From NCBI GenBank assembly GCA_903899845.1, contig CAIUKV010000229.1:1-49667 (forward strand): 49,667 nt of DNA. Reading direction: 5' to 3'. The notes under the pieces were generated by a model. That model had not been told where the DNA came from. It saw only the letters and a program-made list of their open reading frames with translations, and ran no database searches. This stretch comes from an uncultured Actinomycetes bacterium (GTDB lineage Bacteria > Actinomycetota > Acidimicrobiia > IMCC26256 > PALSA-555). A program made the position numbers and the translations under genes. Shown piece by piece: positions 22,801 to 29,914 of this stretch (its first letter is position 1; each line of letters starts with the position of its first letter).

Positions 22801-25292
22801 CCGCGGCGGCGTGGGTCGCCGCGGTCCACGAGCGGTTGGCGGCGTCGGCGGTGCCCCTCGTCGGGGCGCACTGGGGCCCGGCCCGACTCCGGCACCGCTC
22901 GGCGCGCCCCGAGTGGTTCGCCCGCTTCGATGTCGCCTGGGCCCGCCCCGTCGCCGCCGGCACCGATCCGGGCGGCGGCCCCGATCGTGCGCCCGGCGTC
23001 GCTGCCGACGTCGACCTGTGCAGTGGCGCAGTCGCCGACGTCACCGACGCGATCGGCCCCCCGCCGCGCGGCGATGCCGTGGTCGCCGTCGACCGGGCGG
23101 TCCATGACGGCACCGTGACCGCATGGGACCGCGCGTCGGGTCGGGCGGTGGTGCTGCGCACCGGCCCGCCGGACGAGTACGAGCAGGTGACCCCGCTGCG
23201 CCCCCTGGTCCACTGGGTGGCGCTCGCCCGCGGTGGGGTCCTGGTGCACGCCGCCGCGATCGGACATCCGCCGCCCGACCCGCCCGACCCGCCCGACCCG
23301 GTGTCCCGCCCCGCCCGGGGAGTGCTCGTGGTGGGTGACGCCGGTTTCGGCAAGTCGACGACCACGCTCGCGGCGTTGGCCCGCGGCTGGGTCACGGCCG
23401 GCGACGACGCGGTGATGGTCCTCCCGGTCCGGACCGGGCCCGACGGGACCGCGGCGCCGGGCACGCGCTGGACGGCGAACGCGGTCTACGCCGCCGTGAA
23501 GACCAAGGTCGGCGCGGCCCACCCGCCCCCGGCCGGGCTCCCCACCCGGTCGTGGGTGATCGGCGGCCGCAAGTGGGTGCACCACCTCACCGCCACCGAC
23601 GGACGCACCCTCGTCACCGCGCTCGACGTGGTCGGGGTGGTCGTGCTCGATCCCGTCGCCGACGCAGGCGCGCCGGTGCGGCAGGTGTCCGGGGCCCGCG
23701 CCCGGACCGCAGTGGCCCCGTCGACGGTCGGCGCGCTCCCGGACCATCCGGCCGAAGTGCTCGCGCGCATCGGCGCAGTGTGCGGAGCCCATCCGGCGTT
23801 CGTCCTCCCGCGTCGCGACGTGCTCGACCGGACCGTCGCCGACCTCGACGGCATCCTCGCAACGGCCACCGAGCGGGTGGACCCGCGCGTCGACGTGGTG
23901 ATCCCCGTGCACGACGGTGCGCACCTCGTGGGCCGGGCCCTCGACAGCGTCATCGCCCAGACGGTGGGGCGCCTGCGCGTCATCGTGGTCGACGACGCGT
24001 CGACCGACGACTCCGTCGCGGTCGTGGAGGGCTGGCGCACCCGCGTCGCGGCGGCCGGGCACGCGCTGGTGGTGCGCAGGCATCCGGACAACCGTGGGGT
24101 GGCCGCCGCCCGCAACCACGGACTCGCGGCGGGTGACCATCCGTACGTCGCCTTCCTCGACCAGGACGACCGGTGGACCCACGATCACGTGGCGGTGCTC
24201 CACGCCGCCCTCGCCGACTCCGGCGCCGACGCCGCCTACGGCCGGGTCGAGTACCGGACGATCGACGGGTCGGCGCCGCCGCCGTGGGCGCGGCCGGCCT
24301 GGTTCGCCGGGGACCAGCCGGGCCACGTGTTCGGGGCCGGCCTGTTCCGGCGCTCGGCCTTCGACCGGGTCGGCCGCCTCGACGTGACCAAGGGGATGTT
24401 CGACGACGTCGACTGGTACCTGCGCCTACGCGACGGTGCGGTCCCCCCGGCCGTGGTGGACCGGGTGGTGCTCGAGCGAGGCGTCCACCCCGCGAACCAG
24501 TCGCGGGGGTCGGCGCGTGACCACGCGGGACTGCTCGGGTCGGTGCGGGCCCACCTCGCCCGGATCCGGGCGGTCGCGCCGGTGCGGCTCGACGTGGTCG
24601 TGCCGGTCCGCAACGGCGTGCGGTACATCGGCGCCGCGGTGGCCTCGGCGCTGGCCCAGGAAGGGGCTGACGTCCACGTGGTGGTCGTCGACGACGCGAG
24701 CACCGACGGCACCGCCGACCTCGTGGCCGGGTGGACCGATCCCCGGATCACGCTGGTCCGACTCGACCGGCACCGCGGCATCGGCGCCGCCCGCAACGCG
24801 GGGGTCGCCGCAGGCGGGCGGCCCTGGCTCGGGTTCCTCGACGCCGACGACCTCTGGCCTCCCGACCGCACGGCCCGGCTCGCGGCGGCCCTCGGGGCGG
24901 CGCCAGACGCCATCGCGGTCGGGCGGGTCCACGCCACGGGGGATCCCGAGGGTGATCCCCCGGAGCCCGGCACGGTCGGGGCGCTCCCGGCGGCGGTGCT
25001 CGCCGGCGGGATCCTGTGCCGGCGGTCGGTGCTCGACCGGGTGGGCCCGTTCACCGAGGACCTCCGGGTGGGCGAGTTCGTGGAGTGGCTGGCCCGGGCT
25101 CGGGTCCTCGGGGTGACCGAGGTCGACGTGCCGGAGCTCGCGCTCGTCCGGCGGCTCCACCCGGACAGCACCACCCGCACCGGCCGCCCGGCCTACCGCG
25201 ACTACCTGCGGGCGGTGGCCATGGTCCGGGCCCGGATCCGGAGCGCGGCGGGGAGCGAGGCCGGGAGCGAGGCCGGGACGGAGGCCGGATGA
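22776..25292 (+). CDS. Fusion protein: HprK-like kinase domain + two GT2 glycosyltransferase domains
   Basis: The 838-residue protein has three parts. Residues 1-350 resemble HprK-related kinases, with VLVHAAAIG, a P-loop GDAGFGKSTTT (about 186-196) and a GDDAV block. A PPDPPDPPDP stretch, from a 9-bp repeat, lies just before the P-loop. A first GT2 domain runs from DVVIPVHDG (about 370) through VVDDASTDDS to FLDQDDRW (about 463). A second GT2 domain runs from DVVVPVRNG (about 603) through VVDDASTDGT to FLDADDLW (about 688) and ends before a GSEAGSEAGTEAG tail. No membrane segment is seen. It overlaps the PqqD-like gene and is coupled by ATGA to the next gene. The target of kinase and transferases is unknown. 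Confidence 0.85.
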   Translation: MADAPGGLTAAAWVAAVHERLAASAVPLVGAHWGPARLRHRSARPEWFARFDVAWARPVAAGTDPGGGPDRAPGVAADVDLCSGAVADVTDAIGPPPRGDAVVAVDRAVHDGTVTAWDRASGRAVVLRTGPPDEYEQVTPLRPLVHWVALARGGVLVHAAAIGHPPPDPPDPPDPVSRPARGVLVVGDAGFGKSTTTLAALARGWVTAGDDAVMVLPVRTGPDGTAAPGTRWTANAVYAAVKTKVGAAHPPPAGLPTRSWVIGGRKWVHHLTATDGRTLVTALDVVGVVVLDPVADAGAPVRQVSGARARTAVAPSTVGALPDHPAEVLARIGAVCGAHPAFVLPRRDVLDRTVADLDGILATATERVDPRVDVVIPVHDGAHLVGRALDSVIAQTVGRLRVIVVDDASTDDSVAVVEGWRTRVAAAGHALVVRRHPDNRGVAAARNHGLAAGDHPYVAFLDQDDRWTHDHVAVLHAALADSGADAAYGRVEYRTIDGSAPPPWARPAWFAGDQPGHVFGAGLFRRSAFDRVGRLDVTKGMFDDVDWYLRLRDGAVPPAVVDRVVLERGVHPANQSRGSARDHAGLLGSVRAHLARIRAVAPVRLDVVVPVRNGVRYIGAAVASALAQEGADVHVVVVDDASTDGTADLVAGWTDPRITLVRLDRHRGIGAARNAGVAAGGRPWLGFLDADDLWPPDRTARLAAALGAAPDAIAVGRVHATGDPEGDPPEPGTVGALPAAVLAGGILCRRSVLDRVGPFTEDLRVGEFVEWLARARVLGVTEVDVPELALVRRLHPDSTTRTGRPAYRDYLRAVAMVRARIRSAAGSEAGSEAGTEAG
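25251..25286 (+). repeat. 12-bp tandem repeat x3 encoding a GSEA/GTEA tail
   Basis: Two GGGAGCGAGGCC units and one GGGACGGAGGCC run in frame at the very end of the fusion gene. The last unit supplies GGAGG 4 bases before ATG 25289, so the repeat also forms the ribosome-binding site of the following gene. Confidence 0.85.
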
Positions 25293-25972
25293 GCGCCGGG
25301 GAACCGGTGGGTGCCGTCCTGGTGGAGGCTGCGCTCACGCCACCGGGTCCCGAGCGCACGGCGACCGTGGTCGGTGCGCTCACGGGTACCGAACCGGACG
25401 CCCTGGGCTTCGCGGGATGGCGCGCGCTGCTGCTCCTCGACGACGCGATCGCGGCCGCTGCGGCCCGGCCGTGGCGGGTACGGACGGCGGGCCTGCGCCG
25501 CCGGTCGTTCGTCGCCGCGGCCGTCGCCACGCGCTGGGCGACGCAGGTGAGCGCCGCGTTCGCCGACGTCGCGATCGACCACGTCGTCACGGGTGAGCTC
25601 GCGCTCGCGCTTCGCTACCCGCGCCCGGGAGACCGCCCGGTCCACGGGGTCACGGTCGTGACTGCGGCCCCGCGCCGACGGGCCGCGACGGTGCTGCGGT
25701 CGCTCGGGCTGCGGCCCGAGCGGTCCGGACCGCGCTCGCTCGTGGCGACGTCGGACGGACTCCGGCTCCTCGTCCACCGGGGCTGGCCGGGAGCGCCGAC
25801 CGAGGCGCTCGGGTCCGACCCGACCGGACCCGCGGGTGGGGCGTTCCCGGTGGCGACCCGGTCGGCGGAGGCCCGCCGTCTCGCGCGGCCGCCCGCCGAC
25901 CCCGACCCGCCGGCCGAGCGCCTCGACCTCGCCGCGCTCGCCGGTCGGATCCCGGTACCGCCGCCGGCCTGA
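25289..25972 (+). CDS. Uncharacterised protein, last gene of the glycosylation operon
   Basis: I do not recognise this 227-residue protein with confidence. It is rich in Ala, Arg and Pro, with no signal peptide or membrane segment. The segment DHVVTGELALALRYPRP followed by VHGVTVVTAAPRRRAATVLRSLGL resembles the layout of small nucleotidyltransferase-like or sugar-phosphate proteins (a helix, GELALAL, then a beta strand), but catalytic residues cannot be assigned. It is translationally coupled (ATGA) to the kinase-glycosyltransferase gene and converges on pgsC with 21 bases between. Its role is probably in the same pathway. Confidence 0.7.
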   Translation: MSAGEPVGAVLVEAALTPPGPERTATVVGALTGTEPDALGFAGWRALLLLDDAIAAAAARPWRVRTAGLRRRSFVAAAVATRWATQVSAAFADVAIDHVVTGELALALRYPRPGDRPVHGVTVVTAAPRRRAATVLRSLGLRPERSGPRSLVATSDGLRLLVHRGWPGAPTEALGSDPTGPAGGAFPVATRSAEARRLARPPADPDPPAERLDLAALAGRIPVPPPA

Positions 25973-25993
25973 TCCGGCCGGGAGCGACCCGCC

Positions 25994-27100
25994 TCAGGCG
26001 CGGGGTGGGAGCCCTGCGGCGGCCCGGCCGGCCACCTCGGCGGCGTGCCCGGCCCGGAACAGCTCGACGATCGCCGGGCGCGCGATCGCCAGGATCACCA
26101 CGAACACCAGTGCCACCCCGCCGACGGCACCGACCGGCGGCAAGGCGGTGGCGGCGAGGGCGGCGACGATCAGCGCCGTCGCCGCGAGCACGCCCACGAC
26201 CGACCGCCAGGGTCGGGCGCGCACGAGATCGGCGCTGACCAACCCGACGACCAGGAGCGGCTCGATCGTGAACGCGTCGAGCGCCGTGGCTCCGTCGATG
26301 CCGAGCCGTTGGCCCCAGTAGATCGCGGTCCACGCGGTCGCCGCACCGATCACCACGGCGAACTGGAACCGCAGCCGGGGGGTGAGGATCGCCCGGCGAA
26401 CGACTAAGGAGGTCACCAGCGCACCCGCTGCGCAGCATGCGACGAGGATGAGGATCGTGTCCCACCGGGCGGTCTCGACCAGGAACAGCGCCCCGACGTA
26501 GCCGGCGGTGGCCAGCCTGCGGGCCATCCGCAGGGCCAGCGTCGCCCACACGGCGACGGTCACCCCGAGCCACCACCAGTCGGGATCGATCCGACCCTGG
26601 AAGCTGAGCGAAGGGCCCTTCGGGGCGAAGCCGAGGAGCAGCACCGGCGACGCGATCGCGGCGGTGACGGCCAGTGCGATCGCGATCGCGGCGGTGGTCT
26701 TGCGGAGCCCCTGGTGGATCAGGTCGTAGGCGATGATCCCGGGTGTGACGTAGAGGCCGGCCACGACGAAGAGCGCAAGGACCGGCGGGCCGTCCCAGAG
26801 CTGGAGGACACCCCGCAACGCGGCGTGGCTGGTCGTCGACACCACCACGCCGAGGCCGTACACCCACGGCTTGGTGACCACGGCCCAGCGCACCACGACC
26901 AGGCGGACCACCACGACGGTCAGCACGGTGAAGGCGACGATCGACCCGAGCACCGCCCATTCGCCCGCGAACAGCAGGATGGCGAGGTAGCCGGGGGTGA
27001 AGGTGCCGCCGGTGACCCGCTGCGTGCGCACGTAGAGCACCGCGACGACGATGACCGACACCAGCAGCACGAAGCGGGCGAGCTCGACGTCGAGGCTCAC
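25994..27100 (-). CDS. pgsC: PgsC/CapC-like poly-gamma-glutamate synthesis membrane protein
   Basis: The 368-residue protein is highly hydrophobic with about ten membrane segments. Near the N-terminus it has TQRVTGGTFTPGYLAI, like the G-x(2)-PGYLA motif of PgsC/CapC, and it appears to contain two CapC-like halves (a related VTPGIIAYDL occurs in the middle). PgsC works with PgsB to make poly-gamma-glutamate or a similar isopeptide polymer at the membrane. GTG 27100 overlaps the pgsB stop by 4 bases, which fixes the start. No pgsA-like transporter or hydrolase gene is visible in this window. Confidence 0.82.
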   Translation of the reverse strand: MSLDVELARFVLLVSVIVVAVLYVRTQRVTGGTFTPGYLAILLFAGEWAVLGSIVAFTVLTVVVVRLVVVRWAVVTKPWVYGLGVVVSTTSHAALRGVLQLWDGPPVLALFVVAGLYVTPGIIAYDLIHQGLRKTTAAIAIALAVTAAIASPVLLLGFAPKGPSLSFQGRIDPDWWWLGVTVAVWATLALRMARRLATAGYVGALFLVETARWDTILILVACCAAGALVTSLVVRRAILTPRLRFQFAVVIGAATAWTAIYWGQRLGIDGATALDAFTIEPLLVVGLVSADLVRARPWRSVVGVLAATALIVAALAATALPPVGAVGGVALVFVVILAIARPAIVELFRAGHAAEVAGRAAAGLPPRA

Positions 27101-28368
27101 GGGTGAACCTGATCGGGTCGGCTCCGGCGACGCGCCAGCGCACGCTCGATCCGGACGGCCGTCGTCGACTCGACGTTGGCCATCTGCACGACCAGCACGT
27201 CGGGACCGGTGGGCCGGAGTCGGCGCAGGCGCCGCACCAGCGCGCCCGCGGTGATCGCGGACCAGGTCCGCAGGGGTCGGACCTCGCGCCGGGCGAAGCC
27301 CTGCTGATGCAGGATCCGGCGCATCGGCCGGTACGCCGCGCCGGTGAGGAGCACGCGGTCGAACTCCCGACGCTCGAGGAACGCGGCGAACTCGATGCTG
27401 CGCAACGGGCGGTCCCAACGACTGTGCACGATCGCGATCCGGAACGGCCGCCTCGCCCCGGTCCGCGACGAGGCGCCGGGGCTCTCGTGGGTGTTACGGG
27501 GGTCGAGGGCGTCGAGCGCGGTGCGGGTGCTCTCCGGGTCGTTGATCGATCCGAGGTTGACGAACGTGTGGGTGGTCGTCCCGACCGTGATGCGGTCGGT
27601 CACCGGGTCCCGGGCCAGGGGCTCGTGCGACCCCGACCCCATGGCCTCGAGCGCGGTGTCGGCGTGGATGCCGAGCAGCGCCGCCACCGCCAGGACGGCG
27701 GCCACGTTGTCGGGGTGCTCGTCGGGGACCCGGGCGCGGACCGCGGCCGGCAGCCAGTCGCCGTGCACGGTCACGCACGCAGCGCCGTAGCCGCCGATGC
27801 CGGCCCGCAACGTGGCGAGCACCTCGGGATCGTGCTCGGCGGTCACGACCACGCGCGCCCCCTCGGCGACCGCGGCGTTGGACACCGCGATGGCGGCCGG
27901 GGTGAGGCCCTGGTCCTCGAGGTGGTCCGCGCGCGCGTTGGTCACCAGCGCGACGCCGGCGGCGATGATCCCCCGCTGGGTGAGGGCGATGAGCTCGGGG
28001 TTCACCGCCATGCACTCGACCACGAGGCTCCGGGCGCCGGCGGCCCGGGCCCGCCGCACCGTCGCGAACAGCTCGAGCACCGAGTGCTGCCCGGTCCGCA
28101 CGACCGGCTCGGTCGCGCCGGTGGGGGCGAGCTCCTCGGCGACCGTGCCGGTCACCCGACCCCAGGGCGCACGGTCGGCCGCCCGCAGCACCGCGTGGAG
28201 CAGCCGGACGGTGGAGGACTTCCCCCGGGTGCCCGTGACGAGGATCCGGGGGGAGAGGTCCGCGAGCGCGGCGACGTGCCGGCGGCACCGGCGATCCCAG
28301 ACCAGGACGAGGACCGTCGCGGCGAGCACCGCTGAGGTCCCGAGGGCGGGGATGATCAGTGCCTCCAC
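27097..28368 (-). CDS. pgsB: PgsB/CapB-like poly-gamma-glutamate synthase (Mur ligase fold)
   Basis: The 423-residue protein starts with one membrane anchor (IIPALGTSAVLAATVLVLVW). The Mur-ligase P-loop VTGTRGKSSTVR follows at about residues 44-55, then VVECMAVNPEL and TNARADHLEDQG, all typical of PgsB/CapB. It activates and joins glutamate or a related amino acid by gamma-amide bonds using ATP. I chose GTG 28368, which has GGAGG 4 bases upstream in the neighbouring repeat unit; GTG 28401 is in the same frame and would add 11 residues. It is followed by pgsC with a GTGA overlap. The tRNA-Arg gene is 63 bases upstream on the same strand. Confidence 0.87.
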   Translation of the reverse strand: MEALIIPALGTSAVLAATVLVLVWDRRCRRHVAALADLSPRILVTGTRGKSSTVRLLHAVLRAADRAPWGRVTGTVAEELAPTGATEPVVRTGQHSVLELFATVRRARAAGARSLVVECMAVNPELIALTQRGIIAAGVALVTNARADHLEDQGLTPAAIAVSNAAVAEGARVVVTAEHDPEVLATLRAGIGGYGAACVTVHGDWLPAAVRARVPDEHPDNVAAVLAVAALLGIHADTALEAMGSGSHEPLARDPVTDRITVGTTTHTFVNLGSINDPESTRTALDALDPRNTHESPGASSRTGARRPFRIAIVHSRWDRPLRSIEFAAFLERREFDRVLLTGAAYRPMRRILHQQGFARREVRPLRTWSAITAGALVRRLRRLRPTGPDVLVVQMANVESTTAVRIERALARRRSRPDQVHP

Positions 28369-28407
28369 CGGGCCTCCACCGGGCCTCCATCGGGCCTCCA
28401 CCGGGCC
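28364..28407 (-). repeat. 11-bp tandem repeat x4 covering the pgsB start
   Basis: On the minus strand the unit is GGCCCGGTGGA (one copy has ATG in place of GTG). Adjacent units create GGAGG, so every unit has a ribosome-binding site 4 bases before a GTG or ATG (28401, 28390, 28379, 28368). Only 28401 and 28368 are in the pgsB frame. Confidence 0.88.
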
Positions 28408-28431
28408 TGTCCCGGGCCCCGGTCGGGGAAG

Positions 28432-28503
28432 CGCCCTCGGCAGGACTCGAACCTGCGCACACGGCTCCGGAGGCCGATGCTCTATCCGCTGAGCTACGAG
28501 GGC
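28432..28503 (-). tRNA. tRNA-Arg (anticodon CCG)
   Basis: On the minus strand the cloverleaf reads as acceptor GCCCTCG, D arm GCTC-AGCGGATA-GAGC, anticodon loop CTCCGGA with anticodon CCG, variable loop GTGC, T arm GCAGG-TTCGAGT-CCTGC, acceptor CGAGGGC and discriminator G. Pairing is complete except for a T-T at the top of the anticodon stem. CCA is not encoded. It reads CGG, a frequent Arg codon in this DNA. Confidence 0.95.
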
Positions 28504-28512
28504 AGTCCGGGG

Positions 28513-28518
28513 AGGCTA
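28513..28518 (-). promoter_or_regulatory. -10 box (TAGCCT on minus strand) of tRNA-Arg
   Basis: TAGCCT ends 9 bases before the mature 5' end of the tRNA. No convincing -35 box is visible. Confidence 0.35.
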
Positions 28519-28602
28519 CCAACCTGTCGGTCGGGTCCCCGGCCCGCCGACCCGACGGCGGGTCGAACGGTCGCTAGTTTCCGGGTGGCGAGGAGGTGCG
28601 GG

Positions 28603-29151
28603 ATGTCGATCCACCGGCTGCAGCGGTCGAGGTGCATCGTGCGAGCGGTGACCGCCGGTGCGGTCGCGGTCCTGACCGCGCTCGCGTTCGCGGGCTGCGG
28701 GGGAGGGTCCGGTGGGGGGGATCGGGTCGAGCGGCGCGGGTCCGGGGAGGAGCGGTCGCTCACCGTCGCCAACCGCCTCGACACCTCGGTGGGCTTCTGG
28801 CCCTACACCGGACGGTCGGGGAGCCCGGGTGGCGTCGCGCCCGGCGAGACGGCCAGGTCCGGCGGCGCCCCGGTGCCCGGGGAGAACGACGTCTGCGTCG
28901 CTCTCGGCCAGGGCGGAGCGACCATCCGCTTGGCCGTCATCGTGGTGGGCGACGTCATGCGGGTGAGCACGCCGGCGCGGTGTCCGGGTTCCCGCCCGCA
29001 GCCGGGTGAGCCCCAGGCGGTCTGGACGGCCGAGGAGCGCTCGGGGCCCCGGCTGCTCGACGCCGGCTTCGCGGGGGGGCAGCTGTGCGCAGAGCGCCAG
29101 GGTCGTCTCGACGTTCGGGTCCGGATCGAACCGAGCACGACCCCCTGCTGA
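28603..29151 (+). CDS. Predicted lipoprotein, first of a paralogous pair
   Basis: The 182-residue protein has a basic N-terminus, a hydrophobic core and a lipobox (LAFAGC) with C32 or so, then a Gly/Ser-rich linker, so it is an exported lipoprotein. The mature part has four cysteines, the last being the C-terminal residue (STTPC). The end region GPRLLDAGFAGGQLCAERQG resembles the end of the next gene product. The ATG has AGGAGG 7 bases upstream, the strongest ribosome-binding site in this part. No known domain is recognised. Confidence 0.8.
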   Translation: MSIHRLQRSRCIVRAVTAGAVAVLTALAFAGCGGGSGGGDRVERRGSGEERSLTVANRLDTSVGFWPYTGRSGSPGGVAPGETARSGGAPVPGENDVCVALGQGGATIRLAVIVVGDVMRVSTPARCPGSRPQPGEPQAVWTAEERSGPRLLDAGFAGGQLCAERQGRLDVRVRIEPSTTPC

Positions 29152-29228
29152 GGAGCGTGGCCGGTACCGTCCGGCCTCGGGGGCGGTCGGACGAGGGCGG
29201 ATGGGCCGGGGACGGTCATGAGCGGGAG

Positions 29229-29780
29229 GTGGGAAGTGACCGGCGACGGTCGGTGGGTCGGTTGCGGGCCTCGGCGAGCCTGGCCACGGCGGTGCTGTGC
29301 GGAGTGGCCCTGCTCGGCTGCTGCGGCGGTGGGTCGGGGGAACGGTCGGACGGCCGCAGCCCCGAGCGCCAGGCTGCGCTCGACAACGTCCGGCTCTGCG
29401 TCGAGAACGGCCTCGACCAGGAGATCGACGCCAAGACCATCATCCCGTCGTCGTGGTTCAGCTCGAATCCGCTGGACCCCGGGAGGACGCACTGCGAGAG
29501 TGACTGGCAGAGCACCCCGCCCGACGTGTGCTTCGACGTCGTGCGAGCCGGTCAGATCATCGCCCGCGTGAGCGCGTCGCACGTCTTCGGCAGGATGTCC
29601 GGCTACACGCCGGAGCGCTGCGAGAACACCGACTACGTGGACGGGCGGACCCAGCTCTACGGCTCGGGCCTGGGTCGGGCTCTGCTCCGCTCGGGCACGC
29701 CCGGGGTCGAGGTGTGCGTCGACCGCTCGGCGAAGTTCACGGTGACCGCCAAGGTCCAGCGGAGCGGCTCGGCCTGCTGA
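29229..29780 (+). CDS. Predicted lipoprotein, second of a paralogous pair
   Basis: The roughly 183-residue protein has an Arg-rich N-terminus, a hydrophobic stretch and a lipobox (VALLGC), then a GGGSGERSDG linker. The mature domain is Cys-rich (VRLCVEN, RTHCESD, DVCFDV, ERCENT, VEVCVDR) and ends, like its upstream neighbour, with a terminal Cys (SGSAC). The start is uncertain: GTG 29229 has GGGAG directly before it, and GTG 29253 is an alternative. No domain is recognised. Confidence 0.75.
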   Translation: MGSDRRRSVGRLRASASLATAVLCGVALLGCCGGGSGERSDGRSPERQAALDNVRLCVENGLDQEIDAKTIIPSSWFSSNPLDPGRTHCESDWQSTPPDVCFDVVRAGQIIARVSASHVFGRMSGYTPERCENTDYVDGRTQLYGSGLGRALLRSGTPGVEVCVDRSAKFTVTAKVQRSGSAC

Positions 29781-29812
29781 GCCCGGCCGGGGAACCCACC
29801 GGGTCCGGGGCC

Positions 29813-29876
29813 GGCGGCACCCGGGCGTGGCGGCACCTGGGCGTGGCGGCACCTGGAAGTCGGGGCACCCGGAAGT
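29813..29876. repeat. 16-bp tandem repeat x4 upstream of argS
   Basis: Four units of GGCGGCACC(C/T)GG(GC/AA)GT start at 29813, 29829, 29845 and 29861 (the last begins CGGGGC). The array ends on the first base of the TAGGGT -10 box, so it occupies the upstream region of the argS promoter. Confidence 0.85.
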
Positions 29877-29881
29877 AGGGT
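29876..29881 (+). promoter_or_regulatory. -10 box (TAGGGT) for the argS operon
   Basis: TAGGGT lies 33 bases before GTG 29915. With transcription starting about 7 bases downstream there is room for the AAGGA ribosome-binding site seen at about 29903. It probably drives argS-lysA-hom-thrC. Confidence 0.4.
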
Positions 29882-29914
29882 GTGGGCTCCGCTCGCCCGG
29901 CGAAGGACCTCCCC

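Noticed and set aside
26400-26420. A perfect TAAGGAGGT on the plus strand inside pgsC
   Set aside because: It is antisense to a clear membrane protein and no credible reading frame starts just after it.
28432-28503. Integration site of a genomic island at tRNA-Arg
   Set aside because: No integrase and no direct repeat of the tRNA 3' end was found in the neighbouring sequence, and base composition does not change.
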